DNA from: Uloborus plumipes | Taxonomy: Eukaryota > Arthropoda > Arachnida > Araneae > Uloboridae | DNA length: 64,000 nt | Direction: 5' to 3' | Assembly (NCBI GenBank): GCA_038373865.1 | Contig: JAXGGA010005145.1 | Coordinates: forward strand, 1 to 64,000 | Part shown: one piece after another, positions 47,844 through 57,642 of the stretch | Layout: every line of letters starts with the position of its first letter | Numbering within the stretch: position 1 is the first letter of the stretch | Position numbers and translations under genes: made by a program | Notes under the pieces: model-generated | Seen by the model: only the letters and a program-made list of their open reading frames with translations | What the model was told of the DNA's origin: nothing | Databases searched by the model: none

Positions 47844-49015
47844 GGGTCATTTTCAAAATTTGCTTACATTTGCTGTCCGGAGGTTAAAAAGACGATTTTG
47901 AAGCATAACTTATATTTTAAATTCAAGACGAACAATTGTTTTCGGCAAAAAATACCCCCCCCCCCCTCCCAAATTCTATCACTCAAAAAAATTATTGAAA
48001 TTTATTTGTTTATTTTTATATAAGTCTTTAAAAATGAGAATCAAGACAAAAACGTTTGTCCATTTCCAATTTTAGCAAATTCAACTATTTTTTTACATAC
48101 TTAATTGTATAAAAAAGTATGTACAACAAATTATTTTTATATATTGACTATTAATATATGATATTCCTAATAAATATTGACAATAGTAATTTTTTTTCAT
48201 TAAGAAATGTATGAATATATTTTGTCCGGCAGTTCTTGTCAAGTCCGTTACCCTAAGATTATTTTAGCTAAAAAAGGTATTTATTGCAGTCAAAATAAGA
48301 CGGTAACACGTATTCAGTTAACTTAACAAACTAGTGACGTAACTATTTCGTACCATTTTGTTTTCCTGAGTCGAGAAGTATTGCTGTGGCGTTTCGCACA
48401 AAATTTCTTCCAGGTGCGTATTTTTATTCTTTGTCAAGTCTGTTACCAAAAATTTTAGTATTAATTTTTACTTTTTCTCAAGTTTTACCCTGAAATATTG
48501 TTTATTATACAACTCTAAGAAAATGCATATTGTTGTTTAATTTTTAAATTCGACAACCTAGCCATAATTTGACATTTTGGTCTAAATGTCAAGTCCTTTA
48601 CTGGTCAAATCCGTTACCAAATGTCATGTCCGTTACCATACAGTTTTTTATCAATATTTTAACAGTCACAAATATCGTTTTAAGCTTCGGGGACGCAAAT
48701 AATTTCAAATGAAGCTGGTTCTATGAGCTATGATATAGCTTAGAAGTGAGATTTCATATTGATTTTGTATGGTAACGGACGACAATTTTCCTTGCAACTT
48801 AGAGTTTTACAACAGCATTTGAATACTTTATTATGCATCAAAGTGTATAACCAATTACTTTTCCACACATCTAAAATATGTGATAAAACATCTGTTAGTG
48901 ATTCTAAAAGAAAATAGGAAGTTAAAAAAAATTACTTAAAAATTCTGAAATGTAAGCATATGGTGAAAATGACCCTTAAAAATTCTAAAATGTAAGCATA
49001 TGGTGAAAATGACCC
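47844..49015 (-). mobile_element. Element Y2, with duplicated right end
   Basis: Near-complete Y in reverse orientation to Y1, starting GGGTCATTTTCAAAATTTGC. The right end is present twice in tandem: AAATGTAAGCATATGGTGAA then AATGACCC ends at both 48975 and 49015, about 40 bases apart. Flanks AGAC and AGGC agree at three of four bases. Motif copies appear as TGTCAAGTCCGTTACC-type words at about 48237, 48433 and 48588-48640. A poly-C run replaces part of the left arm near 47957. Confidence 0.85.
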
Positions 49016-49187
49016 AGGCAACTCCTTGGGGCCTTACATTTTGTAGGTTCAAGCGAGAAGAGTTTGTGAGAAGAACTTTGATGTTTAATTGCTGCTCAAT
49101 TTTCACTATTCTGAATATTTTCTTATTGAAAGTAATTTTAACTTACAAGTATAAGCTTGTTCACTCATATGTTTCTTGACAAAGAAA

Positions 49188-50109
49188 ACTGAGTTTTAAA
49201 TAAGATAAATTAATTTTCACTCTTTTTTCGAATTTTGTACTGGTATTTTTAGAGAGAAACCATCGTTTCTGTATTCTTTATTTGTTTAATATTGCTATGC
49301 AATTGAATCCAACTGGAAACTGAACTTTCGGGAAAAAAATCGTCCTTCATTTTTAAAAAAATCTATTGGAAACAGTAAAATTATTGGCCACATTTTTCAC
49401 ATAAATTAAAATCCTCTTTCATAATAGTATTTTGATGCACTTATGAGTTCATACAGTTTATAAACCTTTTGTATACGTGTTCTAAATAATGTAACACAAA
49501 ATATAAACGAAGGGGCAAGTGGATAAAGGTGATATGTGACAATTTTGGAAAAACATACTTTTTACCGTAGATGAAGGTGAAAAGGTGATTTTTTTTTTTT
49601 TTTGAAAGCTTTTTCTACAAATTAAAAAAAACTGTGACGTATTACAGTAAAACTGAGTTTTAAATAAGATAAATTAATTTTCACTCTTTTTTCGAATTTT
49701 GTACTGGTATTTTTAGAGAGAAACCATCGTTTCTGTATTCTTTATTTGTTTAATATTGCTATGCAATTGAATCCAACTGGAAACTGAACTTTCGGGAAAA
49801 AAATCGTCCTTCATTTTTAAAAAAATCTATTGGAAACAGTAAAATTATTGGCCACATTTTTCACATAAATTAAAATCCTCTTTCATAATAGTATTTTGAT
49901 GCACTTATGAGTTCATACAGTTTATAAACCTTTTGTATACGTGTTCTAAATAATGTAACACAAAATATAAACGAAGGGGCAAGTGGATAAAGGTGATATG
50001 TGACAATTTTGGAAAAACATACTTTTTACCGTAGATGAAGGTGAAAAGGTGATTTTTTTTTTTTTTGAAAGCTTTTTCTACAAATTAAAAAAAACTGTGA
50101 CGTATTACC
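49188..50109. repeat. Tandem duplication, period 464 bp, nearly identical copies
   Basis: Copies begin ACTGAGTTTTAAATAAGATA at 49188 and 49652. They agree almost without change, apart from the length of a poly-T run (near 49590 and 50054). The first copy breaks off at GACGTATTAC and jumps to AGTAAAACTGAG, so one breakpoint falls inside the small element at 49973-50128, whose right terminus only the second copy keeps. The duplication is very recent, or an assembly artefact. Confidence 0.92.
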
Positions 50110-50128
50110 TTTATTCACTTGCCCCTTC
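49973..50128. mobile_element. Small MITE with GAAGGGGCAAGTGGATAA ends
   Basis: The left end GAAGGGGCAAGTGGATAAAG and the right end reversed GAAGGGGCAAGTGAATAAAG are inverted repeats 156 bp apart. A half copy lies at 49509-49649 (broken by the duplication), and an isolated right end at 50214-50231. The TSD is unclear. Confidence 0.6.
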
Positions 50129-50365
50129 AATTATGTTTTTAAATTAACACAATTGAACACACACTAATTTGAATTTGTGTAAATCGGCGAAATTCTAATT
50201 TCACACATCCCCATTATCCACTTGCCCCTTCAAATGTCAAATGCACACAGTAGTTGGGCACCTTATTACAGTTATTGGCCATGAGATCATACGTTATTGC
50301 AGACATTAAATAATAATAAGAAAATACACAATAAAGAAAATAAACTTCAAGGAAATAACTGAATT

Positions 50366-51485
50366 TGGTCATTTTCAAAATTTTCTTACATTTGCTGACC
50401 GGAGGTTTAAAAGACGATTTTGAAGCATAACTTATATTTTAAATTCAATGCGAACAATTATTTTCTGCTAGAAATGCCCCCCAAAAAATTCTATCACTCA
50501 ACAAATTATTGAAATTTATTTATTTATTTTTATATAAGTCTTTAAAAATGGGAATCAAGGCAAAAACGCTTGTCCATTTCCAATTTTCGCAAGTTCAACT
50601 ATTTTCTTCCCATACTTAATGGTCAAAAAAAGCAAATGCAACATATTATTTTATATATTGACTATTAGTATATGGTATTCATAATAAATATTGACAATAG
50701 TAATTTTTTTCAATAAGAAATGTATCAATATATTTTGCCCGGAAGTTCTTGTCAAGTCCGTTACCCTAAGATTATTTTAGCTAAAAAAGGTATTTATTGA
50801 AGTCAAAAGATGGTAACACGTATTCAGTTAACTTAACAAATTAGTGACGTAACTTCTGTACCATTTTAGTTCCCTGAGTCGAGAAGTATTGCTGTGGCGT
50901 TTCGCACAAAATTTCTTCCAGGTGCATATTTTTATTCTTTGTCAAGTCCGTTACCAAAGATTTTAGTATCAATTTTTACTTCTTCTCAACTTTTACCCCT
51001 AAATATTGTTTATTATACAACTCTAAGAAAATGCATATTGTTGTTCAATTTTTAAATTAGACAACCTACCCATAATTTGACATTTTGGTTAAAATCGTCA
51101 AGTCCGTTACTGGTCAAATCCGTTACCAAATGTCAAATCCTTTACCATACAGTTTTTATTAATATTTTAACAATCACAAACATCGTTTTAAGCTTCAAGG
51201 AAGCAAATAATTTCATATTAAGTTGGTTCTAGGCGCTATGATAGTTCAAAGGTGAGAATTCATATTAGTATTGTGAATGGTAACGGACAACAATTTTCCT
51301 TGCAACTAAAAGTTTTACAACAGCATTTGAATACTTAATTATTCGTCAAAGTGTACAACCAATTACTTTTTCACACACCTAAAATATGTGACTAAACATC
51401 TGTTAGTGTTTCTAAAAAAAAATAGCAAGTTAAAGAAATTACTTAAAAATTTTTGAAATGTAAGCCCATATGGTGAAAATGACCC
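50366..51485 (-). mobile_element. Element Y3
   Basis: The third Y copy, same orientation as Y2, from TGGTCATTTTCAAAATTTTC to ATGGTGAAAATGACCC. The first base of the usual GGG is T. Motif words TGTCAAGTCCGTTACC lie at about 50751 and 50941 and several weaker ones at 51096-51150. Flanking tetramers AATT and AAAT are only a partial match, so the TSD has decayed. Confidence 0.85.
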
Positions 51486-51489
51486 AAAT

Positions 51490-52311
51490 ACTATTCCAGT
51501 TTTTTAACATATCTGCACGTGCATGTGCTGTTTCTTCGGGAGCATGAACATGGCAGCCGATATCAATTTTGACCATTCTTGAGTTAATTATTACGAATTA
51601 TCGCGTAACGTCAATATCCTCCGAATTCATTTGTTTCCTACGACTTTTGTCTATCAATGAGTCATTGTGTAGAACCCCCCTCCCCCCCCCCCCAAAAAAA
51701 AAATGTTTTACTATCTTCTATTTCTAACACATAAAAAACGTATAGGATTCGTGAAAATTTCCGAATTTTGGATTTCGACAGATTTTTGCGTTTTGATGTG
51801 TGTTGAGTTCGTTTTGACCATTTTTGGAAAATGTCTATCTCTCTTTATTTGTGTGTCTCCCTGAATATGCATGATCGGATTCTTTGCGTCTTCTCCAGTT
51901 CAATAACATGAAATCGAACGAAATTTGCTACACATATGTGTCCCTCAGTGATTTGGAGCCCATTAGATTTTGGGGCCAATTCCTCCAAGGAGGAGGGGGG
52001 GGGGGAGGAACGGGCAATAGAACGTTTTTTCCGTAATGCAAGACTGCTATATCTCAGGAAGTAACGAGCAAATTATAGATAGTCTGAGCAATTACAGCTA
52101 AGTAAAAAAGAAATTCTACAAAAGTTTTCAAGAAATAAAATTTACCGAGAAAGAAGACGAAAATGTATTTAAAAAATTTCAATAATTTAGCTTTCATTTA
52201 CTGCTACAATTTTTTACATTATCGTTACTTTTTTCATCATCTACTAATTAATAAATTTATTTTTAAATATTCGATAGAAAATACAATCAAATTTGTTGTT
52301 CAAATATGCAC
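51490..52311. other. Degenerate repeat DNA, partly Q-like
   Basis: GAGTTAATTATTACGAATTA followed by CGCGTAACGTC at about 51582 resembles the GAGTTAATTACGACGAG-(N)-CTCGTGACGTC block of element Q (60550). The rest, with poly-C at 51677 and poly-G at 51992, is unclassified. No gene. Confidence 0.35.
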
Positions 52312-52315
52312 TTAA

Positions 52316-52586
52316 AAACTACAGGTTGCGCAAGGCACATCCAAGGGAAACGTTGTATCACCAGTGGCACCCCCTGAAGGGTGCCACTTGACTCCCTATG
52401 GATCCATTAAAGGTGCCATTTCGCTTCATGCGGCACTCTTGGGGCACCACAGAGCATCCATAGGGGGGCACATGGAGACGAATTGCACCTTCAAGGGAGC
52501 CATAGGGATTCAAGAGGCATCCTTCAGGGGGTGCCGTTGGTGCTGCAACACTTTACCCTTAGAAGTGCCTCGTGCAACCTGTAGTT
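52316..52586. mobile_element. Palindromic MITE at TTAA
   Basis: Ends ACTACAGGTTGCGCAAGGCA and, reversed, ACTACAGGTTGCACGAGGCA. TTAA lies at 52312-52315 and 52587-52590, the TSD of piggyBac- and Kolobok-type elements. The interior is GC-rich with inverted blocks (GGTGCCACTTGACTCCCTAT facing ATAGGGATTC, and CATCC facing GGATG). The 81-codon frame over it is a by-product of this composition. Confidence 0.7.
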
Positions 52587-52590
52587 TTAA

Positions 52591-54412
52591 CATTGAGTAC
52601 ATCCCATGAAATGCGGATTTTAAGGATTGACAGCATTTTGTGCGTGAGCAATCTAGTTAACAAAAACATTTTTCATTCTGAAACCTGTCGGATGATTTTA
52701 CTACATTCGTACGCAAGAACTAATATAAAGTGAGTTTCCTCAAAAGCGAGTTAAGGAATGATGATGCCAAAGTAAAAATATTCACAAAAAGGTCATTTCC
52801 TTTCTGCACAAAATGTTCTCAGAAATATTTCCTACCAAGATAAAAAAGAAGTTCTGATTTCGTTCTGTTACACAAACCCGCATAAAGAGACAAATCTTTC
52901 GAGTCCAAAAGAAAAAACGAAATCGTGTTAAAAGACGCCCTTTTCGTAAACATCGTTCCATTCTCTCTTTGTCTATGGTTCTCGTGAAAGGTTCTTTCTG
53001 GGAAAAGAATTTTATTGAATGATTCCTTACGGTATCTTGTGACGAAATTTGTGTGACGCGATGTCACTCCTGTTGAATAAAATGCTTTGTGTGTTATTTC
53101 TCACGGTTGCTTATTCTGAACTGTTTTAAAAGTTTTAAGAAAACTCGGTGCAGATTCTGCACTTTCAGAGATTGTTTTTTGTGAGATTGTTTTTTAATAT
53201 AACGATGTGGGGCTTAATTTACTCAACGGCAAGCGGAAAAGCAATCTGTTGTCGAAAAGCTAGAAGATAACTTAGCACGTGAATTTACGACAGGTATTAC
53301 AACATGATCAACGAAAACTGCAAAATTACTGGAAAGAGAAAATAGTTTTGAGATCCATAGAAAAAAAATTCAAATAAACGTAAAAATATTTTTCAGAGTT
53401 TATAGCTTTTATCAAAATATTCAGAGTGATAGGGGATCATTTCGAATTTCCTTTCGTCATGAACATCTTGATATTTCAATTTAAAAATGTGATATTACTA
53501 AGACTTACAGAAAATAAATCTAAAATTAAATAGTAAAGCAGAAAGATTCGAATCTTGAAATACTTGAAAGCTGAATTTCATCTAAAAATCAAATAGTAAG
53601 GAAAACATATGATCTAAAACTTCAAAGAAATTTTCTTGTTTAGTTTAAAATGATTTAAAAGATATTAGATGTACTAGAGCTGTATACAGATAGACAATAT
53701 TTTGTTTTCTTGTAAGTCGGCAACTTTCTGAACTTAATTGGTGACTAAATAACTAAATTCCTCAATTTTAAATGGAATTTTAAAATACGAACCTATTTTA
53801 CTTTTTTAATTACATCGTACAGTTGAGTTTTTACATCATCCCTGATAACACAACGTGTCACTTCAAAGTCACAGGACCATGACTCCTACTCACAACGGTC
53901 ACAGTCACACTGTGTCGTTGTCAAAAACAAACAGAGTTGTGACGTTTCACAAAACTCACGTTGTGACATATTTCATGTGACTTCACCAAGACGTCGCCGC
54001 AAAAATAAATTGCGTTGATGGAGTCACTTTTTTAAAACTTTCTAATGCAAACAATCATATGTCATGTTAAGTTAACGAGCTTTTGTATGTTTTGTCGTTT
54101 TCTAATTTCGCAAATGAACATTCGATCATTTTTCACTGGCCTCCTATACTACACGTTTGTCATTTATTTTCATTTTCCCGTTAATTATGTTGTACAAGGC
54201 AAATAGAATCATTTAAGTAACTGCTCAATAACTGCCACTTTCCATTTAGTGCTCGCCTCATTCAAATTGAGTTTGGTGTTATAATATAGATGAAGATATA
54301 TCAAACGTTACCTGCAATTGAACATTACTTTAAATATCGGGTACTTTGTTAGGGGTGCAAAACTACTAAATTTTTCAGAATGAGAGAAGAAAATTATTAT
54401 GTACCTATTACT
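52591..54412. other. Non-coding DNA with a TCACA/GTGAC-rich patch
   Basis: At 53850-53995 the words GTGTCAC, GTCACAG, GTTGTGAC and CGTTGTGACA recur on both strands (for example CACAACGTG facing CACGTTGTG), suggesting an unclassified palindromic repeat. No gene; the 82-codon minus-strand frame at 52819 has no motif. Confidence 0.4.
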
Positions 54413-54416
54413 TACT

Positions 54417-56141
54417 GAGCCAATATTTTGAAAAGTGCCAATTTGAAGTTGGAGTTTTCTGATTAAAAAATATTTTTGCAGAAAAAAATTAATATTGGAT
54501 TCTAAGTCTAAATTGGGTTTAAATGCAAGAAAAAAAAAAGGGGGAGGTCAAGGAAGTTATTTACCCCCTCCTTAGATTACTCACTTTTAAGCCGTTACAG
54601 ATCTCATGAGTGTTACAGATCTGGTGTTAATATGAGCTACATATCTGAGTTTATGCTTTCAGTCTTCATTAACATCTCTAAAAATGATATCATTTCCTTG
54701 CATTTTTGACATAGAATTAGGATTAATATATCATAATTAATATATCATATTAATTAATTAATAATCATATTAATTGATTAATATATCACATTAATCATAT
54801 TAATTGATTAATATATCATATAATAGATTAATAAGATATTAATATATATATATTAGCTAAAAAATCAAATTTCATTATAGAAAAGAATTTCTTGGAAATA
54901 AAAATGAGCGATAAGATTTTTAGATAAAATAAATTATGAGATTACCAAATTCAAGCTAATAAAACATTTGTTTTGTTTTGAAACAACACACAACTTCAAC
55001 TTTTTCAGCACACAACTCTGCTGCTTGCTTTTCTTTAATTAGTTGCAGGAAATTTAATTTCTTGAGCAGAAATTCAAATTTAGCATGCTAGTTATTATCT
55101 AGTTATTTAGCGAAGTTATGAGAAATTGAAGCACCAAAAAATAAATAAATAAAATAATAATAATTAACTAACTTAATTTCTGCAGTGTCACTTATTCTTA
55201 TTTTACTAACCTCTATTGTTAGGTCATACAAACCACAAATGAAGCAATTGTACTAAAACTCATTGCTTTTCATTTTTTAGGAACAAAAATATTCAATATA
55301 TGGCTAAAACCTATGATTTTTGCTTTTTAATAATTCCGAAACGTGAGAGTTAGTTCGGTAACACATTCGCTGTTTTTCAATGTTACCGCTCTGACTGTTA
55401 CCGATCTGACAAACCGACAAAGTTTTTTTTTTAAATTTCCGAGTCGATTGCGCTAAACCAAAATCAAACACGTGGTTTTTTTCACTTGCATTAAAGGACT
55501 ATACTTATACATAAAATAACTTTAAAAAAATTAAAACTGCGCATTTTAACTCGTGTTACCGATCTGATGACTTAAATGACACACATTTTATAAAATCACT
55601 TTAAAAAATCTTACCTGCAATTTTAGATGCAGAAATGCAAATTTTTAATTGCGATGCGATAAAACATCACACCAAGTACTCAGTATCACGTGGTATTGGT
55701 GCAGGAAAAGATTTTGGGAGCCTAAATATAGATCGGAAGTTATTGTTACCGCTCTGACGCTAAGCGTGTCCTTCAGGACACGCTTATTTCGCATTCCCTG
55801 GAAAATCAGAAATCTATTAAAACAAAAATGAAGTAAAATATTAACAAAGGGGTAAAAATAGAATCGTTTTTTGTGCAAGTGCGTTTTTTTGGGAAGTTAG
55901 AAAGTGCGCTTAAGCTGTTTGCATGCTAAGCTTTGCTACTGGGGACACGTTACCGATCTGATTTTTGAAGTATAAAACAAATATTTTCTGAAGAAAAATT
56001 TTTTTTGTTCTGATGTTATTAGATGAAATGAAAGCAAAACCTTGTCTTCTTTCTGGGGAAAATTATTTTTTTAACTAGTTATTGAAATACTAGTGAAAAT
56101 TCACTTGGGACTCAAATTGGCACTTTTCTAAATATTAGCTA
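54417..56141 (+). mobile_element. Element X2
   Basis: The second X copy, GAGCCAATATTTTGAAAAGT to TATTAGCTA, flanked by TACT at 54413-54416 and 56142-56145. Motif copies are at about 54592, 54610, 55379, 55396, 55553, 55744 and 55948, three more than X1. It has two segments X1 lacks: an AT-rich expansion (54722-54853) and about 80 bases around 55710-55800 with a 10-bp hairpin. Confidence 0.87.
54722..54853. repeat. ATTAATATATCAT minisatellite in X2
   Basis: Imperfect repeats of TTAATTGATTAATATATCAT-like units. The matching place in X1 is only ATTAAAATATTAG, so the tract expanded after the copies separated. Confidence 0.85.
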
Positions 56142-56145
56142 TACT

Positions 56146-56681
56146 CCTCAATTTAATATTTTTGTTATCTATAGTTTCGATGTTAGGTAACTTCTAAAAT
56201 AATTTTGATGATGCTGTGTAACTGAATTGCAAATATTTTTAAATATGGCATAAGATTAAAATTTAAAATCTCTAACATCTGGTGGATGAACCATATTCAT
56301 GTATAAAGTACCTTTACATTCAAAAAATTAAGGGGCTGTAATTGAATAGAAGTGCATTGACGGTGTAGTGGATTTATCGCTATTGAAAACCCATAATTGT
56401 GATGTACTTTGTACTTTGTTATTTGTTTATTCAACATAGTTATTTATTTTATTTTATTGATTTATTTTTTTTTTGCCCCCGAGCTTTACGTTCCTTTTGG
56501 TTTTGCGGCAAGTACTGGGTTAGCATCATCAAAGGTCCCTAGATCAAATCCCGCAAGAGACATCTTCCGGGCCACGTTCATAAGCCACATATTGGTGACC
56601 CGGCCACACAATAGATGGTGCCATGTACTACAACAATAGGATACGCTATAAGCACTTCATTCCTTTTGCAATAGCCTCTTC
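56146..56681. other. Non-coding DNA with a GC-richer unknown block
   Basis: 56475-56640 is GC-richer (GATCAAATCCCGCAAGAGAC, TTGGTGACCCGGCCACAC) and looks like a fragment of some repeat or retroelement. I cannot assign it. Confidence 0.4.
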
Positions 56682-56694
56682 TGCATTGTTCAGT

Positions 56695-56978
56695 GGTGGC
56701 CCGATCGGTAAGGCATCGGACTCGTGTCCGAAAGGACCCGGGTTCGATCCCAGCCGATCAAAGATCCACCGTCTTGATTAATGGTGACTGGGAGGCGTTA
56801 AAAATGTCGTGGTCACAAAGTCCTCCAAGTGAAACGATACCTCTGGGGGTGCTAGGGCCTATGGTTTGCTCGACCCTAGGTTCTGGTTCAAAATTAAGAA
56901 CAGAGCGCTCTTCAGGGCCCTATCCCGGTTAAACCACTAAGCTGGTAGGTACGGGGGACCCTGGAGGGTGAAATGAAA
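56695..56978 (+). mobile_element. SINE-A copy 2, young insertion
   Basis: The head has GGCCCGATCGGTAAGGCATC and B box GGTTCGATCCC; body blocks match copy 1 (26307-26581) and it ends GGGGGACCCTGGAGGGTGAA with a short ATGAAA tail. The 13-mer TGCATTGTTCAGT flanks it exactly at 56682-56694 and 56979-56991. Exact duplication and full length imply recent retroposition by a LINE in trans. Confidence 0.93.
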
Positions 56979-56991
56979 TGCATTGTTCAGT

Positions 56992-57642
56992 TCACTCGTC
57001 CGGTCAACCGCTAGCGTCATTGGGCAGATGATAATTAATTAAAGTAACAATATTTAAAAGTCATTCATTTTATTATTATTTGGAAGTTTCATAGACAATA
57101 TTGCAACTCTGATACTCTCTTTAATTTTTAAAAATGCTTTTAATGTTTCCCTATGTTTCGTCTCATGAGATGTTTCCTTTTCCCTCTAGCTCTTATTCTT
57201 ATGGTTTTTTTTTCTTTAATATTTTTCAGTAAAAAAAAAATCAAAAGAAATTCCTTTTTTTTAAATCGGTGAAATGCTGCTCCCCCCCCCCCCCCCGCCA
57301 TGCTGCTGAGCCCATGGCAAGAGCCACTCCTAATAACACCTAGGTAAGCCAAGTTGTAACTAGTCTCAGGAAAAGCAGTATATTTTCTACTATAGGATCA
57401 TTGCATGTCAAGTGCCCGAAATTTTCAGAAAATCCCCACTCGACCCCCTCCGATTTTGATGATTTTTTTTTTTTCTTTTTTTTTTTTTGGATGTACATAT
57501 AAGACTTGCATGAAGCCAAATTATAGCTTCATAAGCCCTATGGTTCAGCCAATATAAATTATTTTGTAAAGGCCTCTTTTTCGTGTCGTGAAAAACATGA
57601 CCAAATCGTCAAGTTTGTGTTTTTATTGCTCATGACCATGAC
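56992..57642. other. Non-coding DNA, poly-C and poly-T tracts
   Basis: Poly-C at 57283-57297 and T-rich tracts at 57464-57489. A block from about 57400 (CATTGCATGTCAAGTGCCCG) looks like part of a dispersed repeat that hAT at 57643 has split; its continuation would be 61339 onward. Confidence 0.4.

Noticed and set aside
49016..50365. Segment between Y2 and Y3 as the interior of one large element with Y as long terminal repeats
   Set aside because: Y2 and Y3 are in the same orientation, but each has its own inverted ends, their flanks differ, and Y1 exists alone with a TSD; the interior has no coding content.
52364..52609. 81-codon frame rich in His/Gly
   Set aside because: Lies within the palindromic TTAA MITE and follows its inverted blocks.
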